DNA of 64,000 nt from Aldehydirespirator sp965204415 (GCA_965204415.1 CBDBEL010000002.1:186001-250000); one strand, 5' to 3'; counted from the stretch's first letter, positions 32,332-41,590 are shown. Numbers and translations: made by a program. Notes: generated from the sequence alone by a model not told the origin.

Positions 32332-33120
32332 ATGGTGGAGATTCCCGAGCATCTGCGCAAGAGGGCCGAGGAGGCCCGGGCGAAGGCGGAGGCGGCCAAG
32401 GCCGCGCAGGCCGGCGCGGCCGCGGGCGAAGCTCCGCCGGAAGCCCAGCAGCAGGCTGCCAGCAAGATCCCGCCCCACCTGCTGGAGCGATCGAAAGCGG
32501 CTCGGGCTCAGGCTGACACCGGAGCGGCCGCGTCCGAAGCGGGAGCACCGGCGGCCGGCGGTGGGGGAGTGGCTGTGGCCGCCCCGCCCGCAGCCCCGGA
32601 CTCGGTGCCGGCCACCGGCCCCGGCGGCCACACCCAGCGCCTGCTGACCGTGGTCAAGTCGGGCTCGATCCAGGACGTGAAGTCGAAGCCGCAGGACAAG
32701 GTGCACGTCTGGCCCCACCTGCTGGTGGTGGAGTTCGTGGCGTCGCTGTTCATCACCGCGTTCACTCTGATCTTCTCGATCTTCGTGAACGCCCCACTGC
32801 TGGAGCTGGCCAACTACAACCAGACGCCCAACCCGTCCAAGGCACCCTGGTACTTCCTCGGACTGCAGGAGCTGCTGACGATGTTCCACCCGATGGTGGC
32901 GGGGGTGACCATTCCCGGCATAGGGCTGCTGGCCCTGATGCTCGCGCCCTACATCGACAGGAACCCGTCCAAGAAGCCGGAGGACCGCAAGTTCGCCATC
33001 AGCCTGATGACCATCCATCTCATGTTCTGGGCCGTGCTGGTGATCATCGGTTCGTTCTTCAGGGGCCCGGGCTTCAACTTCGTGTTCCCCTGGCAGGCGG
33101 GCCTGTTCTTCGAGCTGTGA
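32332..33120 (+). CDS. cytochrome b, C-terminal (subunit IV-type) protein
   Basis: The 262-residue protein has an Ala/Pro-rich N-terminus of about 100 residues with two IPxHLxxR repeats (VEIPEHLRKR; KIPPHLLERS). Three helices follow, typical of subunit IV. PNPSKAPWYFLGLQELLTMFHP contains the Qo motif region, where PEWY of mitochondrial cytochrome b is replaced by APWYF. The long linker is unusual. It starts 23 bases after the b6-type gene, behind an AGAGGTAACAGGCG leader. Confidence 0.85.
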   Translation: MVEIPEHLRKRAEEARAKAEAAKAAQAGAAAGEAPPEAQQQAASKIPPHLLERSKAARAQADTGAAASEAGAPAAGGGGVAVAAPPAAPDSVPATGPGGHTQRLLTVVKSGSIQDVKSKPQDKVHVWPHLLVVEFVASLFITAFTLIFSIFVNAPLLELANYNQTPNPSKAPWYFLGLQELLTMFHPMVAGVTIPGIGLLALMLAPYIDRNPSKKPEDRKFAISLMTIHLMFWAVLVIIGSFFRGPGFNFVFPWQAGLFFEL

Positions 33121-33178
33121 TCGTGCTCGCCGCCCCCGCCTTCGCACCGTCCGCTCGCTCCGTGCTAGGAGGCATCCG

Positions 33179-34048
33179 ATGATCTATGTCGCTCTGGCGG
33201 TCCTCGCGGTCCTGGCCATCGTCGCGGTTCTGGCCGCGGTCCGCAGGCGCCAGTCGGACGCGGCCATCGGCATGCTCTCGCGGGAGACCCGCAGCCGGGA
33301 CCGGTCCTCGGCAGTCCTGCGGGCCGAAGCACCGCCCACAGGTCGGGAGGTCGAGAGGGCCGCGGCCGCGGCCCGCGCCGGCGCGCTGGCGCCTGTCGAG
33401 TCCGGCGGCCCGCCCGCTCCCTACGTGCCGCCCGATCCCGAGACGATCGGGGTGAGCCGCCGCCAGTTCTTCAACCGGACGATCGTCATGCTCATGAGCT
33501 TGAGCCTCTCGGGATTCGGAGTGGCCTGCATCGCGTTCCTGTGGCCCCAGGGCGCCAGCGGCTTCGGCTCCAAGATCAAGGTCGGCCTGGTCAGCGACCT
33601 GCTCACCGAGATCCGCGACAACTCCGGCTTCCTGTACAAGCCCGAGGGTCGGATGTGGCTCACCGAGTATCCCAACGGCGCGGTCGAGAAGGCTGCGGCC
33701 GCCTACACCGCGCCCGAGCTGGCCGGGATGACCGCCGGGCACCAGCTGGGACTGGACGGGGGCATCGTCGCGCTGTACCAGAAGTGCCCCCATCTCGGCT
33801 GCCGGGTGCCCGAGTGCGTGACCTCGCAGTGGTTCGAGTGCCCGTGCCACGGCTCGAAATACAACCGAGTGGGCGAGAAGCGGGGCGGGCCGGCCCCCAG
33901 GGGCATGGATCGCTTCGCCACGGAAGTCACCGCCGACGGATCGCTCGTGGTCGACACCGGCACGATCATCCAGGGCCCGCCGATCGGCACCAACACCACC
34001 GGCCAGGAAGCCGAGGGGCCGAGCTGCCTCGGCCAGGCGAGCCACTAG
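33179..34048 (+). CDS. Rieske iron-sulfur protein
   Basis: The 289-residue protein has a membrane helix at the very N-terminus (IYVALAVLAVLAIVAVLAAV). A second helix (FFNRTIVMLMSLSLSGFGVACIAFLWP) follows near residue 110. The Rieske motifs are CPHLGCRV and CPCHGSKY, giving the two Cys and two His ligands of the [2Fe-2S] cluster. The usual CTHLGC threonine is proline here. SRRQFFNR resembles a Tat-type signal. It transfers electrons from quinol to the di-haem cytochrome encoded next. Confidence 0.92.
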   Translation: MIYVALAVLAVLAIVAVLAAVRRRQSDAAIGMLSRETRSRDRSSAVLRAEAPPTGREVERAAAAARAGALAPVESGGPPAPYVPPDPETIGVSRRQFFNRTIVMLMSLSLSGFGVACIAFLWPQGASGFGSKIKVGLVSDLLTEIRDNSGFLYKPEGRMWLTEYPNGAVEKAAAAYTAPELAGMTAGHQLGLDGGIVALYQKCPHLGCRVPECVTSQWFECPCHGSKYNRVGEKRGGPAPRGMDRFATEVTADGSLVVDTGTIIQGPPIGTNTTGQEAEGPSCLGQASH

Positions 34049-34083
34049 TGGTCCGCACCGACCTGTAGGAAGCCGCCGCGCGC

Positions 34084-35343
34084 ATGCTCCTTGCCGCCTC
34101 CACCCAGAGAACCATCGGGTTCGTCATACTCGGGATCGTCTTCGTCGGGTACGTCGCCTACCTGATCCTCAACTCCCGCTCGGCCCGCGACGAGGTCGGC
34201 AGCGAGATCGAGCTGGCTCCGAACCGCAAGCCCTACCTCGAGGACGAGGAACTGGAGGGCACCAAGCTCGACAAGTCCCTGCTGGCCGGGCTGGCCATGC
34301 TGGCCATTATCGGGGTGGGCCTGCCGCTGTACTGGCTGGGCGAGCCTGGACGCCACGAGGGCCTCATCAAGGACACCGACCGGATCTTCGCAGACCGGGG
34401 CGGCGAGCTCTATGTCGAGGGCTCCGACTGCCAGCGGTGCCACGGCGCCGAGGGCACTGGCGGCTCCGCGCCGTACACGCTCACCGACGCGGAGGGCAAT
34501 TTCGTGGCCACGGTGGCGTGGACCGCACCGGCGCTGAACACGGTGCTGTCGCGCTTCAGCGAGGACGAGGTGCGCCATGTGCTCAACTACGGCCGCAACA
34601 ACGTGATGCCGGCGTGGGGCACCCCTGGCGGCGGCCCCCTCACCCCGCAGCAGATCGACTACCTGATCTACTACCTGCGGCGCATCCAGATCCCCGAGTC
34701 GGACCTTCGCGAGATCGTGGACGGCGGCATCCGTGAGGGCATAGCCGAGCGTCTGGGCGTGGCAGCCGACGACGGTGCGGTGGACGAGTGGCTGGGGGCG
34801 GTGGACGCCGCGGTGGAGGAGGCCCGGGCCATGGCTCTGGCCGCCGACCAGTCTCTGGAGGGCAACGCCGAGGCCATCCGCCGCGCCGGCCTCGAGCTGC
34901 TGGCGTCGGGCCAGGCACCCGGAAGCGAGCTGTACCAGAGCTACGGCGAGATCATCTTCAACAACCGGGCCGCGGGAGGCACCTACAGTTGCGCCCGCTG
35001 CCACACCTACGGCTGGTCCTTCGACGCCACCACCGACGGTGACGACAGCATCGACGGCCACGCCGGTCCGATCGTCGCGGCGTACAACAACGGCGGCGGC
35101 TTCTTCGGTCCCAACCTGACCGGCGGCAGCACCCTGGACCAGTTCGAGACCGCGGCCCAGCACTCCGACTTCATCTCGGCCGGCCAGAGCATCGGCCAGA
35201 CCTACGGCCGGGGCGGCTCGGGCGGCAACGGCCAGATGCCGGGCTTCGGTCCGCGCACCGACGACGGCTTGGATGTGGTCTACCCGGCCACGCTCACGCA
35301 GGACCAGATCGACGCCGTGGTCGCGTTCGAGAGGAACCTGTGA
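34084..35343 (+). CDS. di-haem c-type cytochrome
   Basis: The 419-residue protein has two N-terminal membrane helices (TIGFVILGIVFVGYVAYLIL; LAGLAMLAIIGVGLPLYWLG) and two haem c sites, CQRCH (about residue 117) and CARCH (about residue 303). Between them lies a long helical region. NNVMPAWG and GQMPGFG supply likely methionine ligands. The layout fits the electron-accepting cytochrome of an actinobacterial bc complex, though helix placement differs from QcrC. Its 3' end is part of a tandem duplication with the next gene start. Confidence 0.88.
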   Translation: MLLAASTQRTIGFVILGIVFVGYVAYLILNSRSARDEVGSEIELAPNRKPYLEDEELEGTKLDKSLLAGLAMLAIIGVGLPLYWLGEPGRHEGLIKDTDRIFADRGGELYVEGSDCQRCHGAEGTGGSAPYTLTDAEGNFVATVAWTAPALNTVLSRFSEDEVRHVLNYGRNNVMPAWGTPGGGPLTPQQIDYLIYYLRRIQIPESDLREIVDGGIREGIAERLGVAADDGAVDEWLGAVDAAVEEARAMALAADQSLEGNAEAIRRAGLELLASGQAPGSELYQSYGEIIFNNRAAGGTYSCARCHTYGWSFDATTDGDDSIDGHAGPIVAAYNNGGGFFGPNLTGGSTLDQFETAAQHSDFISAGQSIGQTYGRGGSGGNGQMPGFGPRTDDGLDVVYPATLTQDQIDAVVAFERNL

Positions 35344-35410
35344 CGTGGGAACGCTTGATGTGATGGTCGCGTTCAAGAGGAAGTTGTGGCATGGAAGCGC
35401 TTGATGTGAT
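35318..35410 (+). repeat. 46-bp tandem duplication over a stop/start junction
   Basis: Copy 1 (35318-35363) holds the end of the cytochrome gene and a start-like GTGGGAACGCTTGATGTG. Copy 2 (35364-35410) repeats it (tggtcgcgttcaagagg, then gcgcttgatgtgat) and holds the real ATG at 35391. The period of 46 is not a multiple of three, so the frame opened by the copy 1 start ends within 20 codons. Confidence 0.85.
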
Positions 35411-36422
35411 CGCCGGGCTCGCCTGGGATCCCGAGATCCGCGGCTTCATGGCGGTATTCGCGGGCGTGATTGTGCTCATGGGCTCGGTCTGGTTGCTGCT
35501 CGCCCTGAACACCGGAACCCGGCTGGGCACCCTCATTGCGACCGCCGGGTTCTTCGGCTGGATGGTGATCATGGCCGTCGTCTGGTGGATCTACGGCATC
35601 GGGTGGGCCGGCGACGCTCCTACCTGGCACTTGCAGGAGATCAACGTGGGCGACCTCGACGCGGCAGCTTTGGAAGAGGCCAGAGTGCTGCCAGACCTTC
35701 CCGAGCTTCCGACCGCCTTCGAACTCGCCGTGGACTCCGACGACCCTGTCGCGCAGGCCGAGTTCGGCGTGGTCAGCCGGGACACGCTCACGCCGGACCA
35801 GACCGAGGGGCTCAGCGCCTCCGAGATCGATGAACTCGTCGCCGACGAGTTGGCCCGCAATCGCGCCACCACGCTGTCGGAGTTGGCCGCGGTGTCGCCG
35901 GGCCTGATCGCGGACGCTGAGGCGGCCGGCCGGATCGAACTCGGCGGATGGAAGCTCCTGTCCACCGCCGAGGCCGGCGATGCCCAGGCCTCCGCGGTGG
36001 CGATGCTGCTGGAGAGTCCCGACCTCACGTTCGTCTCCCCGGACGACTTCAAGCTGCTCGACGCCTACACCGTCGGCGGCAAGCGGGGCCTGCCCGACGA
36101 CCCGAACCGCTGGGACCGGATCTGGACCCAGATCCGCACCGCGGTGACCATCACCCACCCCACCCGCTACGGGGTGGTGCAGGTCCAGGAGGTGGTCGAT
36201 CAGCCTCTCGTTCCCGGCCAGCCGCCGCCGAGGCCCGTCGTCGATGAGTCCAAGCCGGTGATCTCGGTGATCATGATCCGCGATCTGGGCAATCTTCGCC
36301 TCAAGCCCGCACTCGTGGCGCTCGGCTCGCTGTGCATCTTCGGAGCTCTGTGCCTGTTCCTGCATGAGCGCGACAAGTTGGCCTGGCGGCAGCGAGAGGC
36401 CGGCACGCCAGCCGGCGCCTGA
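35391..36422 (+). CDS. membrane protein between bc and nuo genes
   Basis: The 343-residue protein has two N-terminal helices (GFMAVFAGVIVLMGSVWLLLAL; LIATAGFFGWMVIMAVVWWIYGIGWAG), a 220-residue soluble region and one C-terminal helix (LVALGSLCIFGALCLFLHERD). WHLQEINVGDLD follows the second helix. I do not recognise a family. Its position between the cytochrome and nuoA, with a 3-base gap to nuoA, suggests a structural or assembly role in a respiratory complex. Confidence 0.6.
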   Translation: MEALDVIAGLAWDPEIRGFMAVFAGVIVLMGSVWLLLALNTGTRLGTLIATAGFFGWMVIMAVVWWIYGIGWAGDAPTWHLQEINVGDLDAAALEEARVLPDLPELPTAFELAVDSDDPVAQAEFGVVSRDTLTPDQTEGLSASEIDELVADELARNRATTLSELAAVSPGLIADAEAAGRIELGGWKLLSTAEAGDAQASAVAMLLESPDLTFVSPDDFKLLDAYTVGGKRGLPDDPNRWDRIWTQIRTAVTITHPTRYGVVQVQEVVDQPLVPGQPPPRPVVDESKPVISVIMIRDLGNLRLKPALVALGSLCIFGALCLFLHERDKLAWRQREAGTPAGA

Positions 36423-36425
36423 GCC

Positions 36426-36929
36426 GTGCTCGGCCAGTACCTCCCTCTGCTGGCGCTGTTCGGTCTGGCCGCGCTGTTCGCGGCCGGGAGCTTCGTGGCG
36501 TCGGGGCTGCTGGCGCCTCGCCGGCCGACCGTTCCCAAACTGGACCCCTACGAGTGCGGGATCGTTCCCGCCCGGGAGACACCCGAGCGCTTCCCGGTCC
36601 GGTTCTTTCTGGTGGCCATGATCTTCATCGTCTTCGACGTGGAGATCGTGCTGTTCTATCCCTATGCGGTGGCCCGGGGCGGGCTCGGGCTGTTCGGGCT
36701 GGTAGCCCTGCTCGTGTTCACCTTCGCGGTGTTCGAGTCCTTCGTGTACCTGATCGGGTCGGGTGCTCTCGAATGGGGGCCGGCGTCGAAGCACCAGCGC
36801 TCCGTCGCCGATCTCCCCGCGGCCGCGGACCCCGATGACCCCATGGTGTCCGCCACCCGGACCGCTCGCAGCACCGTGCGCCGGGTAGGCCTAGAGGGGC
36901 GTCTCCCGGAGGGACAGGAGGTGGCGTGA
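36426..36929 (+). CDS. nuoA: NADH-quinone oxidoreductase subunit A
   Basis: NuoA is a small membrane subunit next to the quinone site of complex I. The 167-residue protein has three helices, with the family loop PKLDPYECGIVPA and the conserved RFFLVAMIFIVFDVEIVLFYPYA. A 40-residue charged C-terminal extension is not part of the usual subunit. GTG at 36426 follows the previous stop by three bases, and its stop overlaps nuoB (GTGATG). Confidence 0.94.
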   Translation: MLGQYLPLLALFGLAALFAAGSFVASGLLAPRRPTVPKLDPYECGIVPARETPERFPVRFFLVAMIFIVFDVEIVLFYPYAVARGGLGLFGLVALLVFTFAVFESFVYLIGSGALEWGPASKHQRSVADLPAAADPDDPMVSATRTARSTVRRVGLEGRLPEGQEVA

Positions 36930-37525
36930 TGGGTGTTGCGAGCCAGATCGAGGAGCTGCGGGAGCGCGGCCTCGAGGGCATCCAGCACAACTTCATGACG
37001 GCCAGGCTGGAGTCGTTGGTGAAATGGTCCCGGGCCCGCAGCTGCTGGCCGGCGACCTTCGGCCTGGCCTGCTGCGCCATCGAGATGATGGCCACCGGGG
37101 CAGCCCACTACGACCTCGCCCGCTACGGCATGGAGGTGTTCCGGGCCTCGCCCCGCCAGGCGGACCTGATGATCGTGGCTGGCCGGGTGTCCCAGAAGAT
37201 GGCCCCGGTGCTGCGCCAGATCTACGACCAGATGATGGAGCCCAAGTGGGTCATCTCCATGGGAGTGTGCGCGTCCAGTGGAGGCATGTTCAACAACTAC
37301 GCCATCGTCCAGGGCGTCGACCAGGTAGTGCCGGTCGACGTGTACGCGCCGGGATGCCCGCCAGGCCCCGAGACGCTGATGCACGCCATCTTCACGCTCC
37401 ACCATCAGATCACCTCGGGGGAGCTGCTGGCTCGCCGGGCCTCAGCCGGCGACGGTGGGGCCGGCCTCGTCGTTGAGCAGCTCGACGGCCAGACGGCCAC
37501 TTCGGTGATCCGCCGCGATGGCTGA
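36926..37525 (+). CDS. nuoB: NADH-quinone oxidoreductase subunit B
   Basis: NuoB holds cluster N2, the last iron-sulfur cluster before quinone. The 199-residue protein has the four ligands in LACCAIEMM (two), GVCASSGG and PGCPPGPE. The N-terminal helix region and the final 40 residues are longer than in typical NuoB. The GTG at 36926 is directly followed by ATG, and either may start translation. The stop lies in a 14-bp sequence repeated at the nuoC start. Confidence 0.95.
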   Translation: MMGVASQIEELRERGLEGIQHNFMTARLESLVKWSRARSCWPATFGLACCAIEMMATGAAHYDLARYGMEVFRASPRQADLMIVAGRVSQKMAPVLRQIYDQMMEPKWVISMGVCASSGGMFNNYAIVQGVDQVVPVDVYAPGCPPGPETLMHAIFTLHHQITSGELLARRASAGDGGAGLVVEQLDGQTATSVIRRDG

Positions 37526-37574
37526 CACATCGCTTCAGGGGCGCGGCCGGCCCGGGCGGGGCCGCGATGGCTGA
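37512..37574 (+). repeat. 14-bp direct repeat at the nuoB/nuoC junction
   Basis: GCCGCGATGGCTGA is at 37512-37525, holding the nuoB stop and an out-of-frame ATG. It recurs at 37561-37574, holding the nuoC start. The 35-bp insert between is GC-rich (gcgcggccggcccgggcggg). The simplest ancestor is nuoC overlapping nuoB by eight bases. Confidence 0.8.
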
Positions 37575-38055
37575 GCGTTACGGAGCCGTCGCCGGGGCCG
37601 ACCAGCCGTCCCTCCGACAGGCTGTCGTCCATCCCTCCAGGAGCCAGTGGTGCGACGTGGCCGCGGCGGCCCGCGCCGACGGCTTCGACCAGCTCATCGA
37701 CCTCACCGCGGTGGACTACCTGACTTACGGAGCGGACCGGGGCCTGCCCGAAGGAGTGGCACCCGAGCGCTTCGAGGTGGTGGCCAGCCTGATCTCCCAC
37801 GAGCGGAGGGAGCGGCTGCGCATGCGGGTGCAGGTGCCCACCGACGATCCGACTGTGCCTACCCTCTTCGACCATTGGCCCGGTTCGGAGAGCCTCGAGC
37901 GCGAGGTCTACGACATGTTCGGCATCGTCTTCGAGGGTCATCCCGACCTGTCGCGCATCCTGATGCCCGAGGACTGGTCGGGCCATCCGCTGCGCAAGGA
38001 CTACGACGCGGGCCAGATACCGGTCCAGTTCAAAGCGGCCTCCAACGTCAGGTAG
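37567..38055 (+). CDS. nuoC: NADH-quinone oxidoreductase subunit C
   Basis: NuoC is a peripheral-arm subunit without cofactors that packs against NuoB and NuoD. The 162-residue protein shows LIDLTAVDYLTY, FEVVASLISHERRERLRMRVQVP, EREVYDMFGIVFEGHPDLSRILMPEDW and the final HPLRKDYD motif. nuoD follows after 13 bases and is a separate gene, not fused as in E. coli. ATG at 37567 is in the second copy of the duplicated junction. Confidence 0.93.
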   Translation: MAERYGAVAGADQPSLRQAVVHPSRSQWCDVAAAARADGFDQLIDLTAVDYLTYGADRGLPEGVAPERFEVVASLISHERRERLRMRVQVPTDDPTVPTLFDHWPGSESLEREVYDMFGIVFEGHPDLSRILMPEDWSGHPLRKDYDAGQIPVQFKAASNVR

Positions 38056-38068
38056 CGCCGCCAACGCG

Positions 38069-39403
38069 ATGAGCATCACCGACACCGCCCCCTCCGACCC
38101 CGCAGGCGTCGCCGCCAGCGTGACGGCCGCCGCCGACCGGGCTGCCGAGAGGGTCCGCCGGCGCGAGCCGTCGGCGGTGCTGCGAATGTCGGAGGCCGAG
38201 GCGGCCGGTATCGGCGGAGACCCCGACGACGCCGACGACGACGAGCTGGTGCTGCTGAACATGGGCCCGTCGCATCCCTCGACCCACGGTGTGCTGCGGC
38301 TGATGCTGGAGCTGTCCGGCGAGACGGTGCTGCGGTCCAAGCCGGTGATCGGCTACCTCCACACCGGCATGGAGAAGACGGGCGAGCAACTCACCTACCT
38401 GCAGGGCGGCACCAACGTGACCCGCATGGACTATGCGTCGCCGCTCTTCAACGAGCTGGCGTTCTGTCTGGCCACGGAGCAGCTCCTGGGAATCGACGTG
38501 CCCGAACGGGCGACGTGGATCCGGATGCTCATGTGCGAGCTCAACCGGGTCAGCTCGCACCTGCTGTTCATGGCCACCAACGGCATGGACCTCGGGGCAG
38601 TGTCGATGATGATCTACGGGTGGCGCGAGCGCGAGGAGGTGCTGCGCTTCTTCGAGAAGGTCACCGGTCTGCGGATGAACCACAACTACATCCGGCCCGG
38701 TGGGGTGGCCGCCGATTTGCCCGCGGACTGGCGCACGGACGTGGCCCGGCTCATCGAGTTGATCGAACCCCGCCTCGACGAGTACGACACCCTGCTCACC
38801 GGGCAGCCCATCTGGCGGGAGCGGCTCCAGGGCGTGGGCGTGATCAGCGCGGCCGAAGCCCTCGCGCTGGGGGCCACCGGGCCGATCCTGCGGGGCGCGG
38901 GCATGGCCTGGGACCTGCGGCGTGACGAGCCGTACCTGTTCTATGACCAGGTGGACTTCGACGTCATCGTGGGCACGCACGGCGACTGCTACGACCGCTA
39001 CGCCATACGGCTCAACGAGATCCGGGAGTCGCTGCGAATCGTCGCTCAGATCATCGAGGCCATGCCCTCGGGCGACTACCGGGTCCAGGACAAGAAGGTC
39101 ACCCCACCGCCGCGGTCCCGCATCGACGCCTCGATGGAGGCGCTCATCCACCATTTCAAGATCTTCACCGAAGGATTCAAGGTGCCGCCCGGCGAGGCCT
39201 ACGCCCCGGTCGAGTCGCCCCGGGGCGAGCTGGGCGTGTACCTGGTTAGCGACGGCACTTCGGTGCCGTACCGGGTGCACGTGCGGGCGCCGAGCTTCGT
39301 CAACCTCCAGACCCTTCCGCACCTGATGCAGAACGGTCTCATCGCCGACGGCGTGGCCATCATCTCCTCGGTCGACCCGATCATGGGCGAGGTCGACCGG
39401 TGA
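38069..39403 (+). CDS. nuoD: NADH-quinone oxidoreductase subunit D
   Basis: NuoD forms the quinone-binding pocket with NuoB. The 444-residue protein has an unusual 65-residue acidic N-terminal extension, then NMGPSHPSTHGVLRLMLELSGE, GYLHTGMEKTGE, DYASPLFNELAFCLATEQLLG, ELNRVSSHLLFMATNGMD and GDCYDRYAIRLNEIRES. The C-terminus VDPIMGEVDR is standard. The stop lies in a short sequence (CCGGTGA) that recurs at the nuoE start, 119 bp on. Confidence 0.95.
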   Translation: MSITDTAPSDPAGVAASVTAAADRAAERVRRREPSAVLRMSEAEAAGIGGDPDDADDDELVLLNMGPSHPSTHGVLRLMLELSGETVLRSKPVIGYLHTGMEKTGEQLTYLQGGTNVTRMDYASPLFNELAFCLATEQLLGIDVPERATWIRMLMCELNRVSSHLLFMATNGMDLGAVSMMIYGWREREEVLRFFEKVTGLRMNHNYIRPGGVAADLPADWRTDVARLIELIEPRLDEYDTLLTGQPIWRERLQGVGVISAAEALALGATGPILRGAGMAWDLRRDEPYLFYDQVDFDVIVGTHGDCYDRYAIRLNEIRESLRIVAQIIEAMPSGDYRVQDKKVTPPPRSRIDASMEALIHHFKIFTEGFKVPPGEAYAPVESPRGELGVYLVSDGTSVPYRVHVRAPSFVNLQTLPHLMQNGLIADGVAIISSVDPIMGEVDR

Positions 39404-39434
39404 GATCCGTTCGTCCCGGCGACGGCCACCGGCG

Positions 39435-39479
39435 CTCGCTTGCTCGCACGGGCTTCGCCCTACTCACTCGCAAGTCGAG
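39435..39479 (+). repeat. palindromic element family C, copy 1
   Basis: In the nuoD-nuoE gap, CTCGCTTGC (39435-39443) pairs with GCAAG-T-CGAG (39470-39479), with one bulged base. Inside is GGGC-TTC-GCCC (39450-39460). The core cacgggcttcgcccta is shared with copy 2 in the nuoF-nuoG gap. The whole gap 39404-39518 holds no gene. Confidence 0.65.
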
Positions 39480-39518
39480 CCCCGGCGTCCGCCGCCTGTC
39501 CATGCCGGAGGCGGGCCG

Positions 39519-40133
39519 GTGACGCTGAGTGCCGCCAACGAGGCTCAGGCTGCCGAGATCATCGGCTGGTTCCCCCGGCCGCGATCGGCGCTCATCCCGC
39601 TGCTGCATCTCGCCCAGGCACAGGACGGGTACCTCACTGACGAGGCCATGCGCCGCATCGGCGAGCTGGTGGGCGCCACCCCGGCCGAGGTGAAGGGGAC
39701 AGCCGGCTTCTACGAGATGTTCCGCTTCGAGCCGGTGGGCACCTACCTCGTGAACGTCTGCACCAACATCTCATGTTTGCTCTGGGGCGGCGAGGAGCTG
39801 CTGGAGCACGCCTGCGAGACGCTGGAGGTGGAGGTGGGCGGCACCACCGACGACGGCATGTTCACCGTCGAGGAGGCGGAGTGCATCGCGGCCTGCACCG
39901 AGGCTCCATGCCTGCAGGTCAACTACCGCTATCGCGGCCGGGTTGCTCCGGCCGACTTCGACCGCCTGGTCGACGACCTGCGAGCCGGCCGGACCGACAT
40001 CGCCGGTCACGGCGTGTTGGCGCAGGTGCGGCAGTCGATACCGGCCGAACGCCTGGCCGGGGTCGTCCCGCCCGAGCAAGCCCGCGAGGCTCCCGTCTGG
40101 TTGAGGGCCAACGATGTTGAGGCGGTCGGCTGA
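39519..40133 (+). CDS. nuoE: NADH-quinone oxidoreductase subunit E
   Basis: NuoE carries the [2Fe-2S] cluster N1a of the NADH-input module. The 204-residue protein has ligands in VCTNISC and ECIAAC, after a helical N-terminus (LIPLLHLAQAQDGYLTDEAMRRIGELVG) and the family GTAGFYEMF. A C-terminal extension of about 40 residues is present. GTG at 39519 lies in the second copy of CCGGTGA. nuoF starts at the last base of the stop. Confidence 0.93.
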   Translation: MTLSAANEAQAAEIIGWFPRPRSALIPLLHLAQAQDGYLTDEAMRRIGELVGATPAEVKGTAGFYEMFRFEPVGTYLVNVCTNISCLLWGGEELLEHACETLEVEVGGTTDDGMFTVEEAECIAACTEAPCLQVNYRYRGRVAPADFDRLVDDLRAGRTDIAGHGVLAQVRQSIPAERLAGVVPPEQAREAPVWLRANDVEAVG

Positions 40134-41590
40134 TGGGCGCACCGTCCGCGACCGGCGGCCATGCCGCGCCCTTGCCGGACCGATCAGCTAGCGACGGCTA
40201 TCTCCAGCACGCTCCCGGGTATGTGCTCAATGACGGGCCGAAGCTGATCACGAGCCGCTTCGTGCACGAGGACTCCTTCACCCTGGAGCGCTTCGAGGCC
40301 ACCGGCGGTTACGGGGGGCTGAGGGCCGCGCTGGAGATGACGCCGGCCGCGGTACACGACGAGGTGCGGGCCGCGACGTTGCTCGGGAGGGGCGGCGCCG
40401 GGTTCCCCGCCGGGGTCAAGTGGGGCTTCCTGCCTCCCGGCAAGCACCCGTACTACCTGGTCGTCAACGGCGACGAGAGCGAGCCGGGGACCTACAAGGA
40501 CCGCCTGCTCATGGAGCGGGACCCTCACCAGCTCATCGAGGGGTGCCTCATCGCCTGCTACGCGCTAGGGCTGCAGCAGTGCTTCCTGTATGTGCGGGGT
40601 GAGATGGCCCTGGCCCAGGAGCGCATAGCAGCCGCTCTCAACGACGCCTACGAGGCCGGGTACGTGGGCCGGGAGATCTGCGGCCGCGACTTCTCGGTGG
40701 ACATCGTGATGGCGTGGGGCGCGGGCGCCTACATCGTGGGCGAGGAGACCGCGCTGATCGAGAGCCTCGAGGGTCGCAGGGGGATGCCCCGCCTCAAGCC
40801 GCCCTACTTCCCGGCCGCCGTGGGGCTGTACGGGCAGCCCACCATCGTCAACAACGTCGAGACGCTCGCCAACCTGCCCTGGCTGATGGTCAATGGCTCA
40901 GACGCCTACAAGGGCTACGGCTCGGAGTCGTCGCCGGGCACGCGGATGTTCGCGGTGTCGGGCCATCTCCGCCGTCCCGGGGTGTACGAGGTCGAGCACG
41001 GAGTGACCACTTTCCGGCAGCTGATCTACGGCGACAACTACTGCCGGGGCATCCGTGACGGCCACGAGCTGAAGATGTTCATTCCCGGCGGGGGCTCGGC
41101 GCCCTGGTTCTTCGAGGACCATCTGGACCTGCCGCTGGAGGCCCGCCCTGTCGGCGCGGCCGGGTCGATGCTGGGATCGGGCGCCATCGTGATCATGGAC
41201 GACACGACCGACGCGGTGCGGGCCGCGTGGCGGGTCGTGAAGTTCTTCGCCCGCGAGTCGTGCGGCAAGTGCACCCCGTGCCGCGAGGGAACAACCTGGC
41301 TGGAGCAGATCCTGCGCCGCATCCTCGACGGGGACGGGCGGCCGTCCGACATCGACCTGCTGCTGGACATCGGCGACAACATCAGCCCCGGCCCCTACCC
41401 GGTCGCCGCCCACGACGGCGCCGACGCGGTGCCGTTCCCGCCCCGCCAGACGACGATCTGCCCGCTCGGGCCGTCCGCAGTGGCGCCGGTGGTCTCCACC
41501 ATCCGCCGCTTCCGCCACGAGTACGAAGCCAAGATCACCCGCAGCGACCCCATCCCTATAGAGGTCGTGCCGGTAGGGGCGAGCCAGTGA
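40133..41590 (+). CDS. nuoF: NADH-quinone oxidoreductase subunit F
   Basis: NuoF binds NADH and FMN and holds cluster N3. The 485-residue protein has the nucleotide/FMN motifs GRGGAGFPAGVKWGF and NGDESEPGTYKDR, GAYIVGEETALIESLEG, and the cluster ligands ESCGKCTPCREGT with a distal TTICPLG. A 30-residue His/Asp-containing insert (ISPGPYPVAAHDGADAVPF) lies before the last cysteine. Its presence means the first cluster is a true NADH dehydrogenase. Confidence 0.95.
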   Translation: MGAPSATGGHAAPLPDRSASDGYLQHAPGYVLNDGPKLITSRFVHEDSFTLERFEATGGYGGLRAALEMTPAAVHDEVRAATLLGRGGAGFPAGVKWGFLPPGKHPYYLVVNGDESEPGTYKDRLLMERDPHQLIEGCLIACYALGLQQCFLYVRGEMALAQERIAAALNDAYEAGYVGREICGRDFSVDIVMAWGAGAYIVGEETALIESLEGRRGMPRLKPPYFPAAVGLYGQPTIVNNVETLANLPWLMVNGSDAYKGYGSESSPGTRMFAVSGHLRRPGVYEVEHGVTTFRQLIYGDNYCRGIRDGHELKMFIPGGGSAPWFFEDHLDLPLEARPVGAAGSMLGSGAIVIMDDTTDAVRAAWRVVKFFARESCGKCTPCREGTTWLEQILRRILDGDGRPSDIDLLLDIGDNISPGPYPVAAHDGADAVPFPPRQTTICPLGPSAVAPVVSTIRRFRHEYEAKITRSDPIPIEVVPVGASQ

